Shown one piece after another: positions 41,753-51,015 of a DNA stretch of 64,000 bases. Every line of letters begins with the position of its first letter. Positions within the stretch are counted from its first letter, which is position 1. The position numbers and the translations under genes were made by a program. The DNA is from Streptomyces sp. NBC_00341 (GTDB lineage: Bacteria > Actinomycetota > Actinomycetes > Streptomycetales > Streptomycetaceae): NCBI RefSeq assembly GCF_041435055.1, contig NZ_CP108002.1:3038001-3102000 (forward strand). The letters are read 5' to 3'. The notes beneath the pieces were generated by a model. It was given only the letters and a program-made list of their open reading frames with translations, was not told the origin of the DNA and did no database searches.

Positions 41753-42276
41753 GTTTTCCGGCCCACCCCCGGCCCGCCCTCCGGCATCTCACGCAGGTGC
41801 CGCACAGCGAATTCTTTGCTCACGCACAGTCTGCCCACACCCGACGCACAGTAATCAGTTGGTCACCCGGAGGCGCGGGCACCCTTCGCGGGCACCCCGA
41901 TCGCCTCTGCTTACGCCGCCGCATCCTCTCGTCGCAGGGGCCCCTCAAATCGTGCGTATGAGCGGTTAATAGCCTGTTTCACCCTTGCGGTCACGGCTCG
42001 TGTCGGCCAACCTGTCCGGGGGTCATCGGCGCCAACCACGCAGATGAGCCGAGCAGTTGGGGGCCCGAGAGCGGGATGTTCCGGTTGTGCGCGATGTGGG
42101 GTGGGGGCCTCGCACATGAGCAAATACCGAACAGGCATCATGCAACCGGAAGGGCACTGTTCCATGTCTCTGGAAGGGTGCCCGACACTGAGCCGTCGGT
42201 CGCGTTCCAGGGGGACACGCGGCAGGCGAAAGGACCGACCGACCACGCAGCCGGCCTGCGTGCAGGGGGATGACCC
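41753..42276. other. Long 5' region of cslA
   Basis: About 520 bases hold no convincing gene. A 78-codon frame (42044-42280) runs into the cslA start but has no ribosome site and a biased composition. The direct repeat ACGCACAGT (about 41823 and 41844) is short. The long spacing suggests a regulated promoter and 5' UTR for the glucan operon. Confidence 0.5.
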
Positions 42277-44199
42277 ATGACGTCGACGCCGCCAGGCGCC
42301 CGGCCGAACAACGACGACCCTTCCCGGACCACGCAGCTTCGGATACCCCCGCAGCTCCGGACCGGGGGCCGCCGCCGGCGTCCGCAGAAGGCGCTGCCAC
42401 GCTACGACTACGAGCACTACAGCCGGCTCGCCGGGCCACTGACCCAGCCCGATCCGGCCAAGCCGTACACCGTGAAGTACCGCTCGCTCCTCTCCCAGGA
42501 GCCGCACCGGATACGCGCGGCCCTGCTGCTGGGCGCCGCACCGCTCGTCTCGCTCGGCCTGTTCGCCTGGCTGATGCAGCCCGAGCACTGGACGCAGCGC
42601 GACCCGAACCTCAAGAACGACACGCTGCTGATCCTCGACATCGTGATGCTGGTGTCGATCGGTCTGATCGAGCTGTTCCGCACCCTGAACGTCCTCTCCA
42701 ACGCGCACGCCACGCTGGTCGCACGTGATCCGGTGCCGGTCGTGCCGGAGAACGGCACCAGGGTCGCCTTCCTCACCTCCTTCGTCCCGGGCAAGGAGCC
42801 CCTGGAGATGGTGACGAAGACCCTGGAGGCCGCCGTCCGCATCCGTCACCGCGGACTGATGCACGTCTGGCTGCTCGACGAGGGCGACGACCCGGCGGTG
42901 AAGGAGGTCTGCCGGCGGCTGGGGGTGCACCACTTCTCCCGCAAGGGCGTGGCGCACTGGAACCAGGCCAAGGGACCGCACCGGGCGAAGACCAAGCACG
43001 GCAACTACAACGCCTGGCTCGACGCCCACGGCGACACCTACGACTTCTTCGCCTCGGTCGACACCGACCACGTCCCGATGCCCAACTACCTGGAGCGGAT
43101 GCTCGGCTACTTCCGCGACCCGGACGTCGGCTTCGTCATCGGCCCGCAGGTGTACGGCAACTACGACACCTTCGTCACCAAGGCCGCAGAATCTCAGCAG
43201 TTCCTCTTCCACGCGCTGATCCAGCGCGCGGGCAACCGCTACGGCGCCCCGATGTTCGTCGGCACCAGCAACGCGGTGCGGATCTCGGCCCTCAAGCAGA
43301 TCGGCGGCCTGTACGACTCGATCACCGAGGACATGGCGACCGGCTTCGAGATGCACCGCGCCCGCAATCCGCGCACCGGCCGCAAGTGGCGCTCGGTGTA
43401 CACCCCGGACGTACTGGCCGTGGGCGAGGGCCCGACCGCCTGGACGGACTTCTTCACCCAGCAGCTGCGCTGGTCGCGCGGGACGTACGAGACGATCCTC
43501 AAGCAGTACTGGAAGGGCTTCTTCTCGCTGCCCGCGGGCAAGCTCTTCAACTACACCATGATGATCATCTTCTACCCGATGTCCGCCATGAACTGGATCC
43601 TCGCCGCACTCAGTTGCGCACTGTTCCTGGGCATGGGCGCCTCGGGTGTGCAGATCGACCCGACGGTCTGGATGATGTTGTACGGCAACGCCTCGGCGCT
43701 CCAGATCGGCCTGTACATCTGGAACCGCCGGCACAACGTCTCACCGCACGAGCCCGAGGGCTCCGGCGGGCTGGCCGGCATGATGATGTCCGCGCTCTCC
43801 GCGCCGATCTACGCCCGCTCGCTGATGGACGCCGTGCTGCGCCGCAAGAGCTCGTTCGTGGTCACGCCCAAGGGCGACTCCTCCAGTCCGGACACCCTCT
43901 TCGGGACCTTCCGCATCCACCTCTTCTTCATCCTGGTCTTCGCCGGCTCGATCGTGGCGTCGTTCGTCCTCGGCCACAGCCATCCCGCGATGCTCACCTG
44001 GGCCGCGCTGGCGCTGCTGATCACCGCAGCGCCGGTCTTCGGCTGGCGGTACACCGTGCGGGCGGAGAAGAAGAAGCGGCGCGCGGGACCGCCGCCGGGC
44101 GGCCCGACCGCCGGTCGGCAGGGCGCGGGCCGGGAGAACACCGGCTGGGCCGGCAACGAACAGACCATGCAGATCGCCCTTGGGGGACGTAAACCATGA
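42277..44199 (+). CDS. cslA: Cellulose-synthase-like glycosyltransferase CslA
   Basis: The 640-residue GT2 membrane enzyme has D262-x-D264 (FASVDTDHVPMPNY), a TED motif (YDSITEDMATGFEMH) and the processive QxxRW motif at 395-399 (QQLRWSRG). Two N-terminal and about five C-terminal transmembrane helices frame the catalytic domain. It makes a beta-linked glucan at growing hyphal tips in Streptomyces and is needed for tip morphology and aerial growth. The ATG at 42277 follows AGGGGGATGA. Its stop overlaps the glxA start (ATGA), as in the known cslA-glxA pair. Confidence 0.93.
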   Translation: MTSTPPGARPNNDDPSRTTQLRIPPQLRTGGRRRRPQKALPRYDYEHYSRLAGPLTQPDPAKPYTVKYRSLLSQEPHRIRAALLLGAAPLVSLGLFAWLMQPEHWTQRDPNLKNDTLLILDIVMLVSIGLIELFRTLNVLSNAHATLVARDPVPVVPENGTRVAFLTSFVPGKEPLEMVTKTLEAAVRIRHRGLMHVWLLDEGDDPAVKEVCRRLGVHHFSRKGVAHWNQAKGPHRAKTKHGNYNAWLDAHGDTYDFFASVDTDHVPMPNYLERMLGYFRDPDVGFVIGPQVYGNYDTFVTKAAESQQFLFHALIQRAGNRYGAPMFVGTSNAVRISALKQIGGLYDSITEDMATGFEMHRARNPRTGRKWRSVYTPDVLAVGEGPTAWTDFFTQQLRWSRGTYETILKQYWKGFFSLPAGKLFNYTMMIIFYPMSAMNWILAALSCALFLGMGASGVQIDPTVWMMLYGNASALQIGLYIWNRRHNVSPHEPEGSGGLAGMMMSALSAPIYARSLMDAVLRRKSSFVVTPKGDSSSPDTLFGTFRIHLFFILVFAGSIVASFVLGHSHPAMLTWAALALLITAAPVFGWRYTVRAEKKKRRAGPPPGGPTAGRQGAGRENTGWAGNEQTMQIALGGRKP

Positions 44200-46130
44200 A
44201 GTACCGTCCGAGCCGCCGTACCCGCCGCATGGCGATCAGTACGGCGGTCGTCCTCGCGCTCGCGGGAGCGAACGGGCCGTGGCTGTACCGCTTCAGCACC
44301 GAGCGCTACCACGACTACAAGATCAACCAGGCCGGTTACAAGGCCACCAACGGCCACTGGGACTTCCTGGATATCCCGTCCGAGTTCAAGATCAACACGA
44401 TCCACGCGGCCCTGCTGCACACCGGCAAGGTGCTGCTGGTCGCGGGCTCCGGCAACAACCAGAAGAACTTCGACGCGAAGAGCTTCCGCTCCGTGCTGTG
44501 GGACCCGAAGACCAACGGGTTCAAGAACATACCCACGCCGAAAGACATGTTCTGCGCCGGTCACACCCAGTTGCCCGACGGCAAGCTGCTCATCGCCGGC
44601 GGCACGAAGCAGTACGAGAAGCTCAAGGGCGACGTCACCAAGGCCGGCGGCCTGATGATCGTCCACAACGAGGACCCGGACAAGCCGGTCACGCTTCCGG
44701 CGGGCACCAGATTCACCGGCAAGACCAACGGCAGGACCTTCGTCACCAAGGACCCCGTGCTGGTGGAGAAGGCCAAGAAGGTCTTCGACAAGAACACCGG
44801 CGCGTTCCTGCGCAACGACCCAGGACTCGGCCGGATCTACGTCGAGGCGCAGAAGTCCGGTACGAAGTACGAGACGGGCACCGAGGACAACTACCGGATA
44901 GCCGGCCTGTCCGGCTCCGACACCCGCAACGTGTACGGGATCGCCCAGAAGCTCGCCCTGGACAAGAAGGACTTCCAGGGCATCCGGGAGGCCTTCGAGT
45001 TCGATCCGGTGGCGGAGAAGTACATCACCGTCGACCCGATGAACGAGGCCCGCTGGTACCCGACGCTCACCACCCTCAAGGACGGCAAGGTCCTCGCCCT
45101 CTCCGGCCTGGACGAGATCGGGCAGATCGTGCCCGGCAAGGACGAGGTCTACGACCCGGAGACCAAGAAGTGGAAGTACACCGGCATCGTCCGGAAGTTC
45201 CCCACCTATCCCGCGGTCTTCCTCCTCAACAGCGGCAAGCTCTTCTACTCCGGCTCGAACGCGGGCTACGGCCCCGCCGACGTCGGCCGCGCACCCGGCG
45301 TCTGGGACCTGGCGACGAACAAGTTCACCGAGGTCCCCGGACTGAGCGACCCGGACAAGATGGAGACCTCGGCGACCGTACGGCTGCCCCCGGCCCAGGA
45401 CGAGAAGTTCATGGTGATCGGCGGCGGCGGCGTCGGTGAGTCCGACAAGTCCAGCGAGAAGTCCCGGCTGGTCGACCTGAAGGACGCGGACCCGGAGTTC
45501 AAGGACGGCGCCTCCCTGGACGAGGGCACCCGCTACCCCAGCGCGTCCCTGCTCCCCGACGACTCCCTGCTGGTCACCGGCGGCTCCAACGACTACCGGG
45601 GCCGTGGCGGCTCCAACGTCCTGCAGGCCCGGCTGTACGACGCGAAGACGGACACCTACGAGCGGGTCGCGGACCCGGCGGTGGGCCGCAACTACCACTC
45701 GGGCTCGGTACTGCTGCCCGACGGCCGGGTGATGATCTTCGGCTCCGACTCGCTCTACTCCGACAAGGCGAACACCCGGCCCGGCGTCTTCGAGCAGCGC
45801 ATCGAGATCTACACCCCGCCGTACCTGTACCGCGACTCGCGGCCCGAACTGACCGCCGGACCGAAGGAGATCAAGCGCGGCGGCACGGCGGTGTTCACCA
45901 CCAACCAGGCCGAGGACATCAAGTCCGCGAAGCTGATGCGGCCGAGCGCGGTCACCCATGTCACGGACACGGACCAGCGCTCCGTGGCACTGGACCTGAA
46001 GAAGACGGACGGCGGCATCTCGGTGACCGTGCCGGAGAACCGCGCGCTGGTGCCATCGGGCTGGTACATGCTCTTCGTCACCGACAGCAAGGGCACCCCG
46101 TCCGAGGGAACGTGGGTCGAGGTGCCCTAA
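44196..46130 (+). CDS. glxA: Membrane-anchored radical copper oxidase GlxA (galactose-oxidase fold)
   Basis: The 644-residue protein has a single N-terminal hydrophobic anchor (residues ~12-30). A seven-bladed Kelch beta-propeller and a C-terminal Ig-like domain follow. C120 (DMFCAGHTQLPDGK) and Y288 (EARWYPTLTTLKDG) are the expected Cys-Tyr cofactor pair. GRNYHSGSVLLPDGRV and the C-terminal HVTDTDQR histidine supply other copper ligands. GlxA oxidises the CslA-made glycan at hyphal tips. It is translationally coupled to cslA. Confidence 0.93.
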   Translation: MKYRPSRRTRRMAISTAVVLALAGANGPWLYRFSTERYHDYKINQAGYKATNGHWDFLDIPSEFKINTIHAALLHTGKVLLVAGSGNNQKNFDAKSFRSVLWDPKTNGFKNIPTPKDMFCAGHTQLPDGKLLIAGGTKQYEKLKGDVTKAGGLMIVHNEDPDKPVTLPAGTRFTGKTNGRTFVTKDPVLVEKAKKVFDKNTGAFLRNDPGLGRIYVEAQKSGTKYETGTEDNYRIAGLSGSDTRNVYGIAQKLALDKKDFQGIREAFEFDPVAEKYITVDPMNEARWYPTLTTLKDGKVLALSGLDEIGQIVPGKDEVYDPETKKWKYTGIVRKFPTYPAVFLLNSGKLFYSGSNAGYGPADVGRAPGVWDLATNKFTEVPGLSDPDKMETSATVRLPPAQDEKFMVIGGGGVGESDKSSEKSRLVDLKDADPEFKDGASLDEGTRYPSASLLPDDSLLVTGGSNDYRGRGGSNVLQARLYDAKTDTYERVADPAVGRNYHSGSVLLPDGRVMIFGSDSLYSDKANTRPGVFEQRIEIYTPPYLYRDSRPELTAGPKEIKRGGTAVFTTNQAEDIKSAKLMRPSAVTHVTDTDQRSVALDLKKTDGGISVTVPENRALVPSGWYMLFVTDSKGTPSEGTWVEVP

Positions 46131-46193
46131 GACCTGTCGGCAGACCGCCCGGTGCCGCGCGGCGCCGCCCCCGGCACCGGGCAGGACCCCGTC

Positions 46194-47246
46194 CTATCCG
46201 GTGCCGCGGGCCAGGCCCAGCGCGTACTCGGGCCACCAGTCGCCGGCCTTCGGGCCGCCCCGGCAGTCGCCGTCCGACTCCCCCGGGCGCTTGATCCAGA
46301 GGTAGGCGTCGACCAGTTCGTCACCCGTCGACGTCGTCGGCGTCTCACCGAGGGCACGGCCCGGCGGGTTGCACCAGCTCTTCGCGGGATCGCCGCCGGT
46401 GTAGGGGCCGTTGCCGTTGCGGCTGGTGTCGATGACGAACGGCTTGCCGCCCACCTTCGCCGACAGCCGCTTGCCGAAGTCCTTGCTGACCTCGGTGGTC
46501 TGGAAGTTCGAGACGTTCACCGCGAACCCGTCGGCCGCGTCGATGCCCGCCTGCCGCAGGGGCTGGAAGAGCGCGTCCGGCGTGTGCCAGCCCGCGTTGC
46601 CCGCGTCCAGGTAGACCTTGGTGCCGGGCAGCTTCTTCAGCCGCTCCACCGCACCCTTGAGCAGGTCGTAGCGCTCCTCGTGGAACTCCTGCGGGGTGCA
46701 CCCGTCGACCAGGTGCAGCACCGCGTCCGGCTCCAGGACCACCGTGGCGCCCCGGTCACCGATGCCCTTGGCGACGCCCTCCAGCCAGCTTCGGTAGGCG
46801 TTGCCGTCGGCGGCGCCGCCCTTGGAGAACTGTCCACAGTCCCGGTGCGGGATGTTGTAGAGGACCAGCAGCGCCTCCCGGCCGGCCTTCTGCGCGGCCT
46901 GTGTGAAGCCCTTCGCCTCGGCCTCCGGGTTGTCAGGCCCGATCCACTCACCGACCGGCTGCCGCGCGATCCTGCGGACCAGGCCGGCGTCCTTGCCGTT
47001 GCCGTCCTCGGTGTACCGGGCGACCTGCCTGGCGGCGTTCCCGTCGGGGTTGACCCAGTACGGATCGGTGCCCTTGGGCTGCTGGCCGATGGCGGCGGGG
47101 TTCTTCCCCGCGCCGGAGCCCTGCCCGCCGTCACCGTCGCCGTCACCGTCTCCGGAGGAGGAGCATCCGGCGAGCAGCAGCGCCGCGCCGATCACGGCCA
47201 CGCCCGCTCCCCGTATACCGAACCGGCCGTTGTGGCTGCCGTACAT
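46194..47246 (-). CDS. cslZ: GH6 endoglucanase-like lipoprotein (CslZ)
   Basis: The ~350-residue protein has a lipobox (GAALLLAGC) after a short basic start, followed by a Gly/Asp-rich linker (SSSGDGDGDGDGGQGSG). The catalytic GH6 barrel contains LLVLYNIPHRDCGQFSKGGA, VVLEPDAVLHLVDGC (catalytic Asp), VYLDAGNAGWHTPD and FVIDTSRNGNGP. GH6 enzymes hydrolyse beta-1,4-glucan. ATG 47246 is preferred as the lipoprotein start. It is convergent with glxA, 63 bases apart, the conserved cslA-glxA-cslZ neighbourhood, and probably trims or releases the tip glycan. Confidence 0.9.
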   Translation of the reverse strand: MYGSHNGRFGIRGAGVAVIGAALLLAGCSSSGDGDGDGDGGQGSGAGKNPAAIGQQPKGTDPYWVNPDGNAARQVARYTEDGNGKDAGLVRRIARQPVGEWIGPDNPEAEAKGFTQAAQKAGREALLVLYNIPHRDCGQFSKGGAADGNAYRSWLEGVAKGIGDRGATVVLEPDAVLHLVDGCTPQEFHEERYDLLKGAVERLKKLPGTKVYLDAGNAGWHTPDALFQPLRQAGIDAADGFAVNVSNFQTTEVSKDFGKRLSAKVGGKPFVIDTSRNGNGPYTGGDPAKSWCNPPGRALGETPTTSTGDELVDAYLWIKRPGESDGDCRGGPKAGDWWPEYALGLARGTG

Positions 47247-47600
47247 CCCCACTCCCCTTCGGGTGCGACGGCGGTGCACTGTCGCATCGCGGCCCATCCT
47301 GGCACAGCGCCCGGGAGCGGCCCGGCCCCTCACCACTTCCCCGAAGAGCCGTTACGGCGGGTTCACCGCACTCCGCCCGAATTGACCGGGCGCGGAGCGT
47401 GACTGGTTATCGACGTAACGTCAGAACTCAACTGTCCGGGGTGAGTTCGGCGTCCTACAGTGGGCGTGCGGCGGGCCGGACGCCAAAGACCTCCCGTGTC
47501 CGCGCCGGGCCACTCCCGCGGCCCGCGCCCCGCGGTCGAGGACCGGCCCGGCCGGCGCCCGGAGAACCCGGGTGGCCGGCCGGGCCGTGTACCGCCGGGA
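47247..47600. other. Intergenic region between cslZ start and LysR end
   Basis: About 350 bases hold no supported ORF. Visible palindromes are GACGTAACGTC (47412-47422, perfect 5+1+5) and the inverted repeat GAACTCA / TGAGTTC (47424-47430 and 47442-47448). They probably belong to the cslZ promoter region or a LysR terminator, but neither is assigned. Confidence 0.45.
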
Positions 47601-48500
47601 TCAGGCGCCGACAGCGCCCGTGAGGTGGGCGAGGGCGCAGGCGCGGAAGGCGGCCACCAGGCGGCCGCGGTCACCGGCCCGCGCCGCCAGCACGACACGG
47701 CTCGGTTCGACGCCGCGCAGGGGGACGACGGCCAGGTCGGGGCGGATGCCGAGCCCGCCGGTGCCCGCCGTGACGGCCAGGGCCTTCCCCGAGGCGACGA
47801 GTTCGAACTTGTCCTCGAAGTCCTCGGCCAGCGGGCCGTCGGGCGCCCGGCTTCCGTCGGGCCGGGGGTCGATGCGCCAGAAGGCGTTCCAGGCCGGGTC
47901 GGACACCCGGAGCAGCGGCTCGGCGGAGATGTCGTCGAGCGTGACGTACTCCCTGCCGGCCAGCCGGTGACCGAGGGGCACCACCAGCACCCGGGGCTCG
48001 TCGTGGAGGACCGTCACATCCAGCCCGTCGGCCCGCAGCGGCAGCCGGGTCACCACCGCGTCCACCCGGTGGGCGAGAAGGGCCTCCGGCGGCTCGTTCC
48101 AGGCCAGGTGCAGGACCCGCACGTCGGCTTCCGGGTACCGCTGGCGCAGCTCACGTACCACCGGGGTGACGATGAGGCCCCGCGTGAAACCGACGGTGAT
48201 CCGGCGGGGCTCGGCGACGGAGCGGGCGTGGGCCGCGGTCTGTTCGGCGAGCCGCAGCAGGGCCTTCGCCCCGGGCAGGAAGGCCGCTCCGGCCTCGGTG
48301 AGCCGGCTGCCCTGCGGGTCACGGTCCAGCAGTCGCACGCCCAGGCGCTGTTCGAGGCCACGGATCTGCCTGCTCAGCGACGGCTGCGCGATATGGAGAG
48401 CGGCGGCCGCCCGCCCGTAGTGGAGGTGTTCGGCGACGACGGTGAAGTACCGCACCAGACGCAGGTCCAGGTCAGCCGGCGGGGAGGGCGAGTCGGGCAT
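47601..48500 (-). CDS. LysR-family regulator
   Basis: The 299-residue protein has an N-terminal HTH (LRLVRYFTVVAEHLHYGRAA ... SLSRQIRGLEQRLG) and a LysR substrate-binding domain. ATG 48500 is chosen; the in-frame upstream stretch is not conserved-looking. It is divergent from the SDR-type gene, with 191 bases between starts, so that gene is the likely target. Confidence 0.88.
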   Translation of the reverse strand: MPDSPSPPADLDLRLVRYFTVVAEHLHYGRAAAALHIAQPSLSRQIRGLEQRLGVRLLDRDPQGSRLTEAGAAFLPGAKALLRLAEQTAAHARSVAEPRRITVGFTRGLIVTPVVRELRQRYPEADVRVLHLAWNEPPEALLAHRVDAVVTRLPLRADGLDVTVLHDEPRVLVVPLGHRLAGREYVTLDDISAEPLLRVSDPAWNAFWRIDPRPDGSRAPDGPLAEDFEDKFELVASGKALAVTAGTGGLGIRPDLAVVPLRGVEPSRVVLAARAGDRGRLVAAFRACALAHLTGAVGA

Positions 48501-48691
48501 GCCCCGATGGTAGCCAGGCAGGCGGTGCCCGGAGCCGCCTCGGAACATCCCGTCGGCCTGGGGTGATGCCTGTGCCGTATCACGCGGTGCGGCACAGGAC
48601 TTGGACGGCCGAGCGGACCCGTCCCTAGCGTGGGCACGGGCCCGCCGCCGTCCGGTGCCGGGCCGGCCCGAATCACCGGGGGAGAGTCACT

Positions 48692-49615
48692 GTGCGGGTA
48701 TTTGTTGCGGGCGCGACGGGGTACATCGGATCCGCGGTCGTGCGCGAACTCCTCGGAGCGGGGCACCGGGTGGCCGGTCTCGCCCGCTCGGAACAGGCCG
48801 CCGCCGCGCTGGCGGAGGCGGGCGCGGAGGTACACCGGGGCGATCTGGACGAGCCGGCCAGTCTGCGTGCCGGGGCCGCGGACGCGGACGGCGTGATCTT
48901 CGCCGCGAACAAGCACATCACCGAGACCTCGGACCCGGCCGCACGCGCCCGGGTCGAGCGCGCCGCCGTCGAGGCGATCGGTGCGGAGCTGAAGGGGAGC
49001 GGCAGACCGTTCGTCGTCACCTCGGGAGTCATCGGCCGCGCGCCGGGCCGGCTGCTCACCGAGGAGACCACCACCGACCCGGGCATGCTCTCGGCCCCGC
49101 GGCTCGCCGTCGAGTCGTCCGTCCTCGCGATGGCTGAGCTGGGTGTGCGCTCGTCCTCCGTCCGGCTGGCGCCGACCGTTCACGGCCGGGGCGACGCACG
49201 CGGTTTCGTCGCGGCCCTGATCGCCGTCGCCCGTGCGACGGGGGTGTCCGCGTACGTCGGTGACGGGGCGAACCGGTGGCCGTCGGTGCACCGGCTCGAC
49301 GCGGCGGTGCTGTACCGGCTGGCCCTGGAATCCGCCCCCGCCGGTGCGCCGTTGCACGCGGTCGCCGAGGACGGGGTGCCGTTCCGGGACATCGCCGGGG
49401 CCATCGGCCGCCGGCTGGGGCTCCCGGCAGCCGGCCTGACCGCGCAGGAGGCGGGCCGGCACTTCGCCAACTTCCTCGCCCCGCTGGTGGCGCTGGACAG
49501 TGCGGCGTCGAGCGCCGTGACCCGGGAGCTCCTGGACTGGCGGCCCGCCCACGTCCCGCTGGTCCAGGACATCGAGGAAGGACATTACTTCAACGGCCTG
49601 GCGGTCCTGCCCTGA
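48692..49615 (+). CDS. NAD-dependent epimerase/dehydratase family (extended SDR-like)
   Basis: The 307-residue protein starts with the dinucleotide motif VFVAGATGYIGSAV, then GDLDEPASL. The usual catalytic Y-x3-K is not clear; SGVIG and the region around PRLAVESSVLAM take its place. It may therefore be an atypical, NmrA-like or regulatory member rather than a classical epimerase. GTG 48692 follows GGGGGAGAG. Its TGA is immediately followed by the TCA stop of the convergent sortase gene (no gap). Confidence 0.78.
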   Translation: MRVFVAGATGYIGSAVVRELLGAGHRVAGLARSEQAAAALAEAGAEVHRGDLDEPASLRAGAADADGVIFAANKHITETSDPAARARVERAAVEAIGAELKGSGRPFVVTSGVIGRAPGRLLTEETTTDPGMLSAPRLAVESSVLAMAELGVRSSSVRLAPTVHGRGDARGFVAALIAVARATGVSAYVGDGANRWPSVHRLDAAVLYRLALESAPAGAPLHAVAEDGVPFRDIAGAIGRRLGLPAAGLTAQEAGRHFANFLAPLVALDSAASSAVTRELLDWRPAHVPLVQDIEEGHYFNGLAVLP

Positions 49616-50329
49616 TCACACCGCCGGACCCGCGGCGCCCTGCGCCGCTTGTGCCGCCTTCTGCGCCGGCTCCTCGCCGGTCAGGTACGCCGAGACGACC
49701 ACGTTCGCGGTGTACGAGTGCGAGGCGCGGTCGTACGTACCGCCGCAGGTGATCAGCCGGAGCTCGGCCCGGCCGTCCTTGCGGGGCCCGTACGCCTTCT
49801 GGGCGTTGAAGCGGGCCCGGGTGAAGACCTGGACGTCGTCGATGGTGAACTCCGCGACCGTGCCGTCGGTCCGGGTCACCTCGACCTTGGCGCCGGGGCG
49901 GGCCGCGCTGAGCCCGTAGAAGACGGCCGGTTTCGTCTCGGTGTCGACGTGGCCGACGAACAGGGCCGGCCCCTTGGCGCCGGGCTCGGTGCCGGCGCCG
50001 TACCAGCCGACCGTCTGGGGCGTGTCGAACGACGGCGGTGCGATCGCGCCGTCCGCGTCCAGGCCCCGGGAGACGACGGGGGCCCTGATGCCGATCGACG
50101 GGATCTCCACGCTCCTCGGCGTCACGCCCCTGATCGGCTCGTGCGCCGGGGGCAGCGGTACGCCGAGCGGGCGTCCGACGGCGGCGACGTCCCCGGTGGT
50201 CGGGGCGGAGCCGATGCCGGAGCCGTCGGTGATGCCTCGGCCCCAGAGCCACAGGCCCAGCAGGAGTACGGCCCAGGCCACTCCGGTGAGCAGCCTGCCG
50301 TGCCCCGTCGAACGGTCCTGGGAGGACAT
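49616..50329 (-). CDS. Class F-like sortase
   Basis: The 237-residue protein has an N-terminal membrane helix (TGVAWAVLLLGLWLWG). Its sortase domain shows GPALFVGHVDTE (catalytic His), LRLITCGGTYDRASHSYTANVVV (catalytic Cys in TCGG) and the Arg in the same region (YDRASHSY) typical of actinobacterial class F sortases. It would process a cell-surface protein by transpeptidation. The start is 2 bases from the stop of the upstream membrane-anchored secreted protein, which is the likely partner or substrate. Confidence 0.85.
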   Translation of the reverse strand: MSSQDRSTGHGRLLTGVAWAVLLLGLWLWGRGITDGSGIGSAPTTGDVAAVGRPLGVPLPPAHEPIRGVTPRSVEIPSIGIRAPVVSRGLDADGAIAPPSFDTPQTVGWYGAGTEPGAKGPALFVGHVDTETKPAVFYGLSAARPGAKVEVTRTDGTVAEFTIDDVQVFTRARFNAQKAYGPRKDGRAELRLITCGGTYDRASHSYTANVVVSAYLTGEEPAQKAAQAAQGAAGPAV

Positions 50330-50330
50330 G

Positions 50331-50897
50331 TCAGTCGAGGGCCGGACGGCGGCGGCGGCGCGCGCTGCGGAAGGCGACCGCGACGGCGGCGACGGCGGCC
50401 AGGGCGAGGCCGACCACCGCGTGGATCGTGCCGGGGCCCTCCTGCTGGGCGGCCTGGTCCGCGAGCACGGCGGTGCCGCCGCCGCCCGCGCGGACGGGGG
50501 CGACCGGCATGGGCCGGTTGCGGTGGACGACGGTGACGACGCCGGACACCTTGGTGTGCTTGTCGTCCTTGCACACCACCTGGATGTCGTAGTCGCCGGG
50601 CTCGGCGTCGGAGCGGATCCGGGCCTCCGCGAACAGCGTCCGGTCGTCGCCGGGCGAGAAGCGCGCCTCGGAGACGAAGGCGTCGGAGTTCCCCTTGGCC
50701 TCCTTGCCCTTGCAGCCGCCGACCTCCAGGTCGACCTCGCCGCCCGGTGCGATGGAGGACGGGGAGACCGAGAGGGTGGCCCGGGACCGCGAATCCTGGT
50801 CGTGGTCGGAACCGGAATTGGCCAGTGCGACGGAAGCGGGCATCAGGGTCGCCGCAGCGGCTGCGGCGGCACAGAACGTAAGGGGTATTGAACGCAT
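50331..50897 (-). CDS. Secreted protein with C-terminal membrane anchor (sortase partner)
   Basis: The ~188-residue product has a signal peptide (MRSIPLTFCAAAAAAATLMP). A beta-sandwich-like extracellular domain follows, with Cys pairs (VGGCKGKEAKG, IQVVCKDDKHTKVSG). The C-terminus has a transmembrane helix (TIHAVVGLALAAVAAVAVAF) and an RRRRR tail. No standard LPxTG is visible; the region before the helix reads QQEGPGTIHAVVG. The Shine-Dalgarno AAGGAGGT is a perfect anti-16S match, implying strong translation. It is directly upstream of the sortase gene in one operon. Confidence 0.75.
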   Translation of the reverse strand: MRSIPLTFCAAAAAAATLMPASVALANSGSDHDQDSRSRATLSVSPSSIAPGGEVDLEVGGCKGKEAKGNSDAFVSEARFSPGDDRTLFAEARIRSDAEPGDYDIQVVCKDDKHTKVSGVVTVVHRNRPMPVAPVRAGGGGTAVLADQAAQQEGPGTIHAVVGLALAAVAAVAVAFRSARRRRRPALD

Positions 50898-51015
50898 CGT
50901 GAACCTCCTTATGGAAGGTTCACGCGTGCGGCGCGTTTCCGCATCCGCAGGGGGCCCGGCACTGGGCCGGTGGAGTGCGGGGAGGCGGTGCCGGAGCACC
51001 GCTCCCCGCCCGTGA

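Noticed and set aside
42044..42280. 78-codon ORF ending at the cslA start as a possible leader peptide
   Set aside because: No ribosome site, atypical amino-acid composition and no regulatory codon run; probably a chance frame in the 5' region.
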